From the NCBI GenBank assembly GCA_900552285.1, contig URYV01000103.1, positions 1 through 5,778 on the forward strand: DNA of 5,778 bases, given 5' to 3'. The DNA is from an uncultured Oscillospiraceae bacterium (GTDB taxonomy: Bacteria > Bacillota > Clostridia > Oscillospirales > Acutalibacteraceae). Made by a program: the position numbers and the translations under genes. Under the pieces are notes generated by a model. The model saw nothing but the letters and a program-made list of their open reading frames with translations. It had not been told where the DNA came from and searched no databases. Shown here piece by piece: positions 1 to 5,223 of this stretch (position 1 is the stretch's first letter; the number at the start of each line of letters is the position of its first letter).

Positions 1-741
1 TCAGTTATTATATTTATAACTTTATTTTTCTTAAGCCGCGACACGGTTTGGGGCGGATACAGCGGAATCGAAACCGAGCTGGCGCTTCTTGAAAAGGCCG
101 CAAAGGGCGATTATTCCTACTTCCATCTTATTTCGGGAGCCGACATGCCCCTTAAGCCCGCAAAGGAAATATACGAATTTTTCGAGCAAAGCGGCGGAAA
201 GGAATTTGTCCATTTCTGCACCGAGGAGTTTAACCTGCGTCCCTCCACCGCCGAGCGGGCAAGCCTTTACCACCCCTTTCACGAAAAGGCGGGAAGGCAA
301 AACAATTTTTATAAAAAGGCGGACGACCTTTTGCTTGCTCTTCAGCGGAGGCTGGGGGTAAACCGCTTTAAAAAGGCGGGTATCGTCCCCTACTGCGGCG
401 CAAATTGGTTTTCAATAACCGACGGCTTTGCGAAATATTTGCTGTCGAAAAAGGATTTTATCAAAAAATATTTTTCCAAAAGCTTTTGCGCCGACGAGCT
501 CTTTTTGCAGACGGTTCTCATGGCCTCCGACTTTAAAAACAACCTTTACAGGCCCTGTTTTTCCGACGAATGTATTTCAAACATGCGCTATGTGGACTGG
601 AAAAGAGGAAACCCCTATGTTTTCAAATCGGGAGATTTTGACGAGCTTATGAGCTGCGGATGTATGTTCGCAAGAAAGTTTGACATAAAGGCCGACGAAA
701 AAATTTGCGAAAAAATTTACACCGCCATTAAAAATGACTGA
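1..741 (+). CDS. GT14 family (core-2/I-branching type) glycosyltransferase, 5' end missing
   Basis: The frame is open from base 1 to the TGA at 739-741, giving 246 residues of a protein that begins before the window. The first ATG (145) is internal, because clear family sequence lies upstream of it. Visible motifs, numbered from the window edge: WGGYS at 17-21, FHLISGADMPL at 41-51, a GANWFSIT segment at 133-140, ADELFLQT at 164-171, RYVDWKRGNP at 196-205 and FARKFD at 223-228. This set is typical of bacterial members of the core-2/I-branching beta-1,6-N-acetylglucosaminyltransferase family (GT14). From the usual family layout, roughly the first 60-70 residues are missing. Bacterial members probably transfer a sugar, often assumed to be GlcNAc, in capsule, exopolysaccharide or glycoconjugate synthesis; acceptor and donor cannot be read here. 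The gene ends at a strong bidirectional terminator and faces the coaD operon. The family call is secure; the exact reaction is not. Confidence 0.9.
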   Translation, partial: SVIIFITLFFLSRDTVWGGYSGIETELALLEKAAKGDYSYFHLISGADMPLKPAKEIYEFFEQSGGKEFVHFCTEEFNLRPSTAERASLYHPFHEKAGRQNNFYKKADDLLLALQRRLGVNRFKKAGIVPYCGANWFSITDGFAKYLLSKKDFIKKYFSKSFCADELFLQTVLMASDFKNNLYRPCFSDECISNMRYVDWKRGNPYVFKSGDFDELMSCGCMFARKFDIKADEKICEKIYTAIKND

Positions 742-766
742 TTTCCGGAGCGAAAGGCAACAAAAA

Positions 767-798
767 AAGGCCGTGAGACTTTAATGTTTCACGGCCTT
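767..798. terminator. Bidirectional intrinsic terminator between convergent genes
   Basis: The arms at 767-779 and 786-798 form a 13-bp stem (AAGGCCGTGAGAC against its partner) with one G-T wobble and a 6-base loop at 780-785. The outer 10 bp are perfectly complementary. An A-run (762-768) precedes the stem and a T-run (801-805) follows it shortly after, so it can stop transcription from either direction. It is the only element between the GT14 gene and the end of the rsmD-coaD operon. Confidence 0.88.
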
Positions 799-813
799 GA
801 TTTTTGAGAAAAA

Positions 814-1284
814 TTATTTCTGCTCCTCGGCTTTGACCGAGGGAATGTTCTGCTTGAGCGAGGCTCTGGTCTTGCGAAGCTCGGAAAGATTTTGGGTCAG
901 CTCCTCGTCGGAACGGCGCATAATGTCGTCCACGAAGTCCTGAGCCGCCTTTCTCATGTCGCGGCTCTTGGTCTGAGCCTGGGACACTATTTCGTGAGCC
1001 TTGGCCTGAGCCATTTTGGTGATTTCCTCCTGAGCCACAATGGCGCGGGCGCGCTCCTCGGCGCTGCGGACAATGCCCTCGGCCTCTTTTTTGGCGGTGG
1101 TGATGATGTCGGCACGGTCGGAGACAATGCTCTTGGCCTGCTTGATTTCGTTGGGCATATTGAGACGGATGTCGTCAATCAGCTCGCGAAGCTTTTCCAC
1201 CTCGATAACGCGGCGGCCGCCCGGAAAGCTCCAGCCCTTTTCCATAATATCGTCTAACTGATCCAGCAATTCTTCAACGTTCAT
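814..1284 (-). CDS. Conserved coiled-coil protein of the coaD operon (ATP-synthase-b/V-ATPase-H-like in composition)
   Basis: This is a 156-residue soluble protein with no signal peptide or membrane segment. Residues 1-48 carry a short conserved-looking region (MNVEELLDQLDDIMEKG, then RRVIEVEKLRELIDDIRLNMPNEIKQA). Residues about 45-145 are Ala/Glu/Lys/Arg/Gln-rich with long helical periodicity, that is, a coiled coil. Database pipelines often label such proteins ATPase, ATP synthase subunit b or V-ATPase subunit H, but the lack of a membrane anchor and of any nucleotide-binding motif argues against those functions. From memory, homologues commonly follow coaD in clostridia; a role in cell-envelope or division scaffolding, as for DivIVA-like proteins, is only a guess. 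The ATG at 1284 lies 2 bases after the coaD stop. Its AAAGGAAG ribosome site sits inside the last codons of coaD, so translation is probably coupled. The gene ends just before the bidirectional terminator. Function unknown. Confidence 0.85.
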   Translation of the reverse strand: MNVEELLDQLDDIMEKGWSFPGGRRVIEVEKLRELIDDIRLNMPNEIKQAKSIVSDRADIITTAKKEAEGIVRSAEERARAIVAQEEITKMAQAKAHEIVSQAQTKSRDMRKAAQDFVDDIMRRSDEELTQNLSELRKTRASLKQNIPSVKAEEQK

Positions 1285-1286
1285 TT

Positions 1287-1775
1287 TTATCTTCCTTTCA
1301 GCCTTAAAATAATATCGTCGTAAATTTCAGCGGGAACAAATTCCCTTATATCTCCGTTCATGCTGCCGATTTGCTTGACAATGGATGAACTCAGATACAT
1401 ATTCTCGGCCTTGGCGGTGAGGAAAACGGTTTCCGCCTCGGGGCAGAGCTTTTTATTGGTAAGCGCCATCTGAAATTCATATTCGAAATCAGATACAGCG
1501 CGCAGACCCTTGACAATGGCGCCCGCTCCGACCTTTTTAATATAGTCGGCAAGCAGACCGTCAAAACAGTCGACCTCGACGTTTTCGAGACCGCCTATGG
1601 ACTTTTTTATGAGCTCCACACGCTCCTCAAGGGAAAAGGTGGGAGATTTTGCCACATTCGGCACCACAAGCACAATGACCCTTGTGAACATCTTGGCGGC
1701 GCGGGCAATTATATCGTAGTGTCCCATGGTCATTGGGTCAAAACTTCCGGGACAAACAGCGGTTATTTCCTTCAA
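1287..1775 (-). CDS. coaD: Phosphopantetheine adenylyltransferase (CoaD)
   Basis: CoaD transfers AMP from ATP to 4'-phosphopantetheine to give dephospho-CoA, the penultimate step of coenzyme A synthesis, in the cytoplasm. The 162-residue protein is the usual length and is complete. Visible: the nucleotidyltransferase signature PGSFDPMTMGH at residues 9-19 (TxGH with H19), K43 in PNVAKSPTFS, KGLRAVSDFEYEFQM from K89 with R92, and YLSSSIVKQI at 127-136 before GDI. These match the ATP- and pantetheine-binding positions of the family. The start must be TTG at 1773-1775: an in-frame TGA lies at 1782-1784, and no ATG or GTG occurs between it and the PGSFDP motif. The start overlaps the rsmD stop by 4 bases (TTGA), which points to coupled translation. 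It is the middle gene of the operon. Confidence 0.97.
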   Translation of the reverse strand: MKEITAVCPGSFDPMTMGHYDIIARAAKMFTRVIVLVVPNVAKSPTFSLEERVELIKKSIGGLENVEVDCFDGLLADYIKKVGAGAIVKGLRAVSDFEYEFQMALTNKKLCPEAETVFLTAKAENMYLSSSIVKQIGSMNGDIREFVPAEIYDDIILRLKGR

Positions 1776-2320
1776 GCCTTTTCAATTTCCTTTCTGTAAA
1801 AACTCAAGGCAATTCTTCCGTATTTTTTCTGTCTGAAAAGGGACATATATTCGGGAAGAGGCGGCATTTCGTCAGACGCGTCGTGTTCGCAAAGCACTAT
1901 TCCGCCCGTTTCGAGAAGCGGACAAACAGCGGGAAGGGCGTCCTTTAAAATGCCTTTTTTATAGGGCGGGTCGAGAAATATGATGCCGAATTTTTCACGG
2001 CAGGAGGCTACAAAAAGTCTCCATTCGCGGCAAAAAACCGCCGAATTTTGCTCGAACCCCGCAAGAGCGATATTTTCCTTTATTACCGAAACGGCCCTTT
2101 TGGAGCTGTCGACAAAAACGGCATTTTTCCCGCCGCGGCTCAAGGCCTCGATACCGAGCTGGCCGCTTCCGGCGAAAAGGTCGAGCACGCTTCGACCCTC
2201 GATGTCAAACTGAATAACGCTGAAAAGCGCTTCCTTTGTCTTTTGGGTCGTGGGACGGGTTTCAAGACCGTCAAGGGTTTTGAGATTTCTTCCCCGGGCG
2301 CTGCCGGTAATGACTCGCAT
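1772..2320 (-). CDS. rsmD: 16S rRNA (guanine(966)-N2)-methyltransferase RsmD
   Basis: RsmD methylates N2 of G966 of 16S rRNA in the assembling 30S subunit, using S-adenosylmethionine. The 182-residue protein is full length for the family. It opens with the typical MRVITGSARGRNL segment, followed by RPTTQKTKEALFSV at 22-35. The SAM-binding motif I VLDLFAGSGQLGIEALSRG is at 45-63, the catalytic N6/N2-type motif DPPY at 117-120, and the closing segment KKYGRIALSFY at the C-terminus. The start is ATG at 2318-2320, with AGAAGGA (2330-2336) 9 bases upstream. It is the first gene of the operon and overlaps coaD by 4 bases; rsmD-coaD is a widely conserved bacterial pair. The promoter lies at 2350-2378, leaving a leader of only about 20-25 bases. 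Confidence 0.97.
   Translation of the reverse strand: MRVITGSARGRNLKTLDGLETRPTTQKTKEALFSVIQFDIEGRSVLDLFAGSGQLGIEALSRGGKNAVFVDSSKRAVSVIKENIALAGFEQNSAVFCREWRLFVASCREKFGIIFLDPPYKKGILKDALPAVCPLLETGGIVLCEHDASDEMPPLPEYMSLFRQKKYGRIALSFYRKEIEKA
1777..1793 (-). promoter_or_regulatory. Suboptimal ribosome binding region of coaD
   Basis: Upstream of the TTG start, the minus strand shows AAAGGA (1788-1793), which is 12 bases away, and AAAAGG (1777-1782), which is 1 base away. Neither has the usual 5-9-base spacing. Together with the TTG codon and the 4-base overlap, this suggests that coaD is translated mainly by ribosomes finishing rsmD. Confidence 0.5.
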
Positions 2321-2349
2321 AAAAAAACATCCTTCTTACAACTCTCTAT

Positions 2350-2378
2350 ATTATCCCATTATTTCGGTCTTATGTCAA
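2350..2378 (-). promoter_or_regulatory. Sigma-A promoter of the rsmD-coaD operon
   Basis: Read on the minus strand, a perfect -35 box TTGACA (2373-2378) is followed by a 17-base spacer and the -10 box GATAAT (2350-2355), which matches the consensus at 5 of 6 bases. Transcription should start near 2343, and the rsmD ribosome site begins only a few bases later. Confidence 0.85.
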
Positions 2379-2414
2379 CAGGAAATTTTAAAAGTTTATA
2401 AATTTATGTTTTAT

Positions 2415-2430
2415 TCCTTTGCGCAAAGGA
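2415..2430. promoter_or_regulatory. Perfect 16-bp palindrome, candidate operator
   Basis: TCCTTTGCGCAAAGGA is its own reverse complement across all 16 bases. It lies 37 bp upstream of the -35 box of the rsmD promoter and 43 bp upstream of the -35 box of the relQ promoter, between two divergent transcription units. Perfect symmetry with a CG-rich centre fits a site for a dimeric regulator. As RNA it could form only a weak 6-bp hairpin with a GCGC loop, so a terminator is less likely despite the TTTTT at 2434-2438. I do not recognise the binding motif. Confidence 0.45.
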
Positions 2431-2472
2431 GCGTTTTTGTATGTATTTTGTACAACCGACTTAATCTGTCCA

Positions 2473-2501
2473 TTGTAAAAAAGCGGCTGAAAATGTATAA
2501 T
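2473..2501 (+). promoter_or_regulatory. Sigma-A promoter of the relQ-hydrolase operon
   Basis: A perfect -10 box TATAAT (2496-2501) is preceded, with a 17-base spacer, by the -35-like TTGTAA (2473-2478; 4 of 6 consensus bases). The predicted start is near 2508, about 22 bases before the relQ ATG. The weaker -35 compared with the divergent rsmD promoter leaves room for activation. Confidence 0.78.
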
Positions 2502-2517
2502 AAGGTCATAACGTAAC

Positions 2518-2522
2518 GAGGT
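2518..2522 (+). promoter_or_regulatory. Ribosome binding site of relQ
   Basis: GAGGT lies 7 bases before the ATG at 2530. This spacing selects that ATG over the nearby out-of-frame ATG at 2523. Confidence 0.7.
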
Positions 2523-2529
2523 ATGTACG

Positions 2530-3246
2530 ATGGTTCACAATAAAAAGGACAAGCTTGAACAGCTTATTTTATCCCGTCTGTCCTCAAAAGAGGTTCAGAC
2601 CTATGCCAAAACGAGAGCCCGCCCCTATCAAGAGCTTATGGCCTATTACAAATGCGCCATAATGGAGGTCACGACAAAATTCAACGTGCTCAATGAAGAA
2701 CTTTCTCTCGAATATGACCGCAATCCCATCGAAACGGTCAAAAGCCGCCTTAAATCCCCCGAAAGCATTATGGAAAAAATGGAGCGCAAAAATTTGCCCT
2801 TCACGGTGGAGGCAATCGAGCAAAACATCAACGACATTGCGGGCGTTCGGGTAATATGCTCCTTCCCTTCCGACATATACGAGCTCGCCGAGGCCTTTTT
2901 GCGGCAGGACGACATTACCCTTATTCAAAAGAAGGACTATATAAAAAATCCCAAGAAAAACGGCTATCGCAGCCTGCACCTTATTGTGGAAATCCCGATT
3001 TTTCTTCACAATCAGAAAAAACCCATGAAGGTGGAGGTTCAGTTCCGCACAATATCCATGGATTGGTGGGCTTCTCTCGAGCATAAAATCAGATATAAAA
3101 AGGATTATGAAATGACAAGCCAAATGGAGGCCGATCTTCTCGACTGTGCAAGCCGCAGCGCAAGACTCGACGCGCGCATGGAAAGCATTTATAAACGGGT
3201 GGAAAACGGAAACAATAAAAGCGACGAAAAATTAAAGGAGCGATAA
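2530..3246 (+). CDS. relQ: Small alarmone synthetase, RelQ/YjbM type (GTP pyrophosphokinase)
   Basis: This enzyme transfers pyrophosphate from ATP to the 3'-OH of GDP or GTP (GMP in some members), making (p)ppGpp-type alarmones of the stringent response; it is cytoplasmic. At 238 residues it has only the synthetase domain, with no HD hydrolase, TGS or ACT domain, so it is a small alarmone synthetase and not a long RelA/SpoT protein. Visible: SLEYDRNPIETVKSRLKSPESI at 59-80, the NDIAGVRVICSF strand with D102 and R107, the nucleotide-binding NGYRSLHLIVEIP at 144-156 with Y146 and H150, the acidic VEVQFRT at 168-174 with E169, and WWASLEHKIRYKK at 179-191. The helical C-terminus from about 195 resembles the tetramer-forming end of RelQ. 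Known RelQ enzymes are tetramers that can be stimulated by pppGpp and inhibited by single-stranded RNA; whether this one behaves so is inferred. The Lys/Glu/Asn-rich last 12 residues look disordered. It is the first gene of a two-gene operon. Confidence 0.93.
   Translation: MVHNKKDKLEQLILSRLSSKEVQTYAKTRARPYQELMAYYKCAIMEVTTKFNVLNEELSLEYDRNPIETVKSRLKSPESIMEKMERKNLPFTVEAIEQNINDIAGVRVICSFPSDIYELAEAFLRQDDITLIQKKDYIKNPKKNGYRSLHLIVEIPIFLHNQKKPMKVEVQFRTISMDWWASLEHKIRYKKDYEMTSQMEADLLDCASRSARLDARMESIYKRVENGNNKSDEKLKER
3234..3240 (+). promoter_or_regulatory. Ribosome binding site of the alpha/beta hydrolase, inside relQ
   Basis: AAAGGAG lies within the last codons of relQ, 7 bases before the ATG at 3248. 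It is the best-placed ribosome site in the window and implies co-translation of the two genes. Confidence 0.85.
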
Positions 3247-3247
3247 T

Positions 3248-4213
3248 ATGAGCAAAAAAGCACTTAAAGCAGCGGGTTTTCTCGCAGGAACGGCGGCAGT
3301 TGCGGGGGCAGCGGCATTCACCGTAACAAAAATACTCGTTGACACGGCTCTCGACCGCGACATGCCGAGGGTCATGAAAAATTCCGACAATCTCATTTCC
3401 GGCTCGGGAACCGATCCCGAGAAAATCGAAAGCGCCCTCAAAAAGGGGGATGAGCTTGAGGCGATGCCCCACGAGGACGTGGAAATAACCGCCGCCGACG
3501 GTATAAAGCTCAAAGGACATTGGTATCACAAGGAGGGCGACAAGAGAGTCGTTATCGCCATGCACGGATGGCGTTCCTCCTGGAAAAAGGATTTCGGGAC
3601 CTGCGCCGAGTTTTTCCTTGAAAACGATTGCAGCGTTCTTTTTGCCGAGCAGAGAGGACAAAATTCCAGCGGCGGCGACAGCATGGGTTTCGGACTTGTG
3701 GAGCGGTTTGACTGCCTGTCCTGGATAGATTTTGTAAGAAAAGCAACTTCGGGAACGCTGCCGATTTATCTTGCGGGAGTTTCCATGGGAGCGGCCACCG
3801 TGCTCATGACGGCGGGCTTTGACCTGCCAAAGGAGGTTCACGGCATAATTGCCGACTGCGGATTTACCTCGCCTTATGAGATTTGGCGGCACGTTACCGA
3901 GCGCAATCTTCATCTGCCCTTCGGCCTTAAGGGAAAAATGGCAAATCTCATATGCAAAATGAAAATTGATATGTCGGCCGACGAATATTCCACCATCGAC
4001 GCCATGAAAAACGCCACCGTTCCCATTCTTTTCATTCACGGCATGGACGATCACTTTGTTCCTGTGGACATGACATTCAAAAACTATGCCGCCTGCAAAA
4101 GTCAGAAACGGCTGTTCCTTGTGCCCGGCGCCGACCACGCCATGAGCTATGTTACCGACCGCGCGGGTTATGAACGGGTGGTCAAAAATTTCTTTGAGGA
4201 TTTCGACAACTGA
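3248..4213 (+). CDS. Membrane-anchored alpha/beta hydrolase (serine hydrolase, YqkD-like)
   Basis: This 321-residue serine hydrolase has a lysine-flanked, Ala/Gly-rich hydrophobic stretch at about residues 8-31. That stretch looks like an uncleaved signal anchor, so the catalytic domain probably faces the outside. The domain shows the full triad: nucleophile S179 in GVSMG (177-181), acid D268 in HGMDDHFVP (264-272), and H297 in PGADHAMSY. The HGW at 106-108 is the usual oxyanion loop, and EQRGQNSSGGDSMGFG at 134-149 matches the loop of the BEM46/YqkD/Hydrolase_4 (S33-like) group. Members act as esterases, lipases or peptidases on mostly unknown substrates, and no substrate can be assigned here. 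The ATG lies 1 base after the relQ stop, so the two genes are almost certainly co-expressed, perhaps linking lipid or envelope turnover to stress. The gene ends at the terminator at 4230-4264. Confidence 0.9.
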   Translation: MSKKALKAAGFLAGTAAVAGAAAFTVTKILVDTALDRDMPRVMKNSDNLISGSGTDPEKIESALKKGDELEAMPHEDVEITAADGIKLKGHWYHKEGDKRVVIAMHGWRSSWKKDFGTCAEFFLENDCSVLFAEQRGQNSSGGDSMGFGLVERFDCLSWIDFVRKATSGTLPIYLAGVSMGAATVLMTAGFDLPKEVHGIIADCGFTSPYEIWRHVTERNLHLPFGLKGKMANLICKMKIDMSADEYSTIDAMKNATVPILFIHGMDDHFVPVDMTFKNYAACKSQKRLFLVPGADHAMSYVTDRAGYERVVKNFFEDFDN

Positions 4214-4229
4214 ACATCAGACAAATCAA

Positions 4230-4264
4230 AAAGCCTGCCTTCGGCAAAACCGAGGGCAGGCTTT
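4230..4264. terminator. Bidirectional intrinsic terminator
   Basis: The arms 4230-4244 and 4250-4264 form a 15-bp stem (AAAGCCTGCCTTCGG on the left) with a single T-G wobble and a 5-base CAAAA loop. A T-rich tail (GTTATTTTT, 4265-4273) follows on the plus strand, and an A-rich stretch (4223-4232) serves the minus strand. It separates the convergent hydrolase and GT2 genes and should stop both. Confidence 0.9.
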
Positions 4265-4277
4265 GTTATTTTTAAAA

Positions 4278-5222
4278 TCAGTCGCCGAGGAATTTTTCCA
4301 CCAAAAATCTCGGGCGGGCCTTGACCTCGGAATAGATCTTGCCCACATACTGACCGGCAACGCCGAGACAAATAAGCTGAATTCCGCCAAGCAGCCACAC
4401 AAAGCTGACGGCAAGCAGCCAGGATGCCACCGCAACGCCGCACAGCGAAACAATTAGCTCGGCAATCAGCCCGAGAGCCGACAGCACGGTAAAGAAAATG
4501 CCGAGAGAGGTTATGAGCTTTAAGGGCTTGACGCTGAAGGAGGTTATGCCGTCAAAGGCAAAGGCCAGCATTTTTTTGAGAGGATATTTGGACTCGCCGG
4601 CAAAGCGCTCGGCACGCTCGAAATAGACAATATCGCTTTTAAAGCCGATGTGGGGCACGATTCCGCGCAGAAAGAGATTGACCTCTTTATAATCGGACAG
4701 CGCCTCAAGGGCTCTTTTAGACATAAGGCGGCAGTCGGCGTGATTGTAAACAAGGTCGACGCCCAGCTTTTTCATGAATTTATAGTAGCCCTGAGCCGTC
4801 GAGCGCTTAAAGGCGGTGTCGGTGGTGCGCTTGCTGCGAACACCGTATACCACGTCGCAGCCCTCGGCGAATTTTTCCATAAATCCGTCGAGCACGTTTA
4901 TGTCGTCCTGAAGGTCGGCGTCCATGGAGGCGGCGCAGTCGCAATGCTCCTTGGCGGTCATAAGCCCCGAAAGGAGGGCGTTTTGGTGGCCGCGGTTGTG
5001 GGCAAGCTTGACCCCGCAAACGAGATGATTTTCTCCGTGGAATTTCTCGATAAGCTCCCATGTTTTGTCCTTACTGCCGTCGTCCACATAAAGGATACGG
5101 CTTTTTTCGTCGCACACACCCGAGCTTATCATGGAACTCAGCTTTTCGGTCAGTCTCCTGGTGGTTTCGGGAAGCACGGCCTCCTCGTTATAGCAGGGAA
5201 GCACAACATAAAGAATGGGCAT
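4278..5222 (-). CDS. GT2 polyprenyl-phosphate glycosyltransferase (CsbB/YkoT/GtrB type)
   Basis: From the ATG at 5222 the protein has 314 residues, normal for this group. It should load a sugar from a nucleotide sugar onto undecaprenyl phosphate on the cytoplasmic face. Visible: the GT-A start VVLPCYNEEAVLPET at 6-20, DDGS at 47-50, NRGHQNALLSGL at 76-87, the metal-binding DADLQDD at 101-107, and FAGESKYPLKKML at 207-219. Two membrane helices follow at about 236-262 and 266-291, then a short positively charged tail with GQYVGKIYSEVKARP. The start at 5222 is preferred over ATG 5240 because AAAGGA lies 9 bases before it and the upstream gene's stop is 1 base away. The 5240 start would add only MKGTID and has no ribosome site. 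It lies in an operon with a YfhO-like gene. In Bacillus, CsbB-YfhO add GlcNAc to lipoteichoic acid; the sugar and polymer here are unknown. Confidence 0.92.
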   Translation of the reverse strand: MPILYVVLPCYNEEAVLPETTRRLTEKLSSMISSGVCDEKSRILYVDDGSKDKTWELIEKFHGENHLVCGVKLAHNRGHQNALLSGLMTAKEHCDCAASMDADLQDDINVLDGFMEKFAEGCDVVYGVRSKRTTDTAFKRSTAQGYYKFMKKLGVDLVYNHADCRLMSKRALEALSDYKEVNLFLRGIVPHIGFKSDIVYFERAERFAGESKYPLKKMLAFAFDGITSFSVKPLKLITSLGIFFTVLSALGLIAELIVSLCGVAVASWLLAVSFVWLLGGIQLICLGVAGQYVGKIYSEVKARPRFLVEKFLGD

Positions 5223-5223
5223 A

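Noticed and set aside
145..147. ATG that could be taken as the start of the GT14 gene.
   Set aside because: It lies within the family motif FHLISGADMPL, and the frame is open with family-like sequence back to base 1.
697..720. Near-perfect 12-base tandem repeat (GAAAAAATTTGC / GAAAAAATTTAC) with A6 runs near the end of the GT14 gene.
   Set aside because: It encodes Glu-Lys-Ile twice in a Lys/Glu-rich helix. Two short copies are not enough to argue for a slippage switch.
892..1257. Plus-strand open frame rich in Gly, Leu and His opposite the coiled-coil gene.
   Set aside because: Its composition is what the complement of an Ala/Glu/Lys-rich coiled coil gives. No start signals were found.
1750..1932. 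The 13-base sequence GGACAAACAGCGG occurs twice (1750-1762 and 1920-1932).
   Set aside because: Both copies encode Ala-Val-Cys-Pro in two different proteins (coaD and rsmD). It is best explained as chance sharing of common codons.
2448..2455. Short palindrome TTGTACAA in the divergent region.
   Set aside because: At 8 bp in AT-rich DNA it is expected by chance, and it has no second copy.
2584..3123. Minus-strand open frame of 179 codons opposite relQ.
   Set aside because: It is a shadow of relQ, which has a promoter, a ribosome site and all expected synthetase motifs.
3089..4138. Open reading frame of 349 codons on the minus strand, antisense to the alpha/beta hydrolase and the end of relQ.
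   Set aside because: It has no recognisable domain, is rich in His/Cys/Arg in the way antisense shadows are, has no promoter or ribosome site, and lies opposite a gene with an intact catalytic triad.
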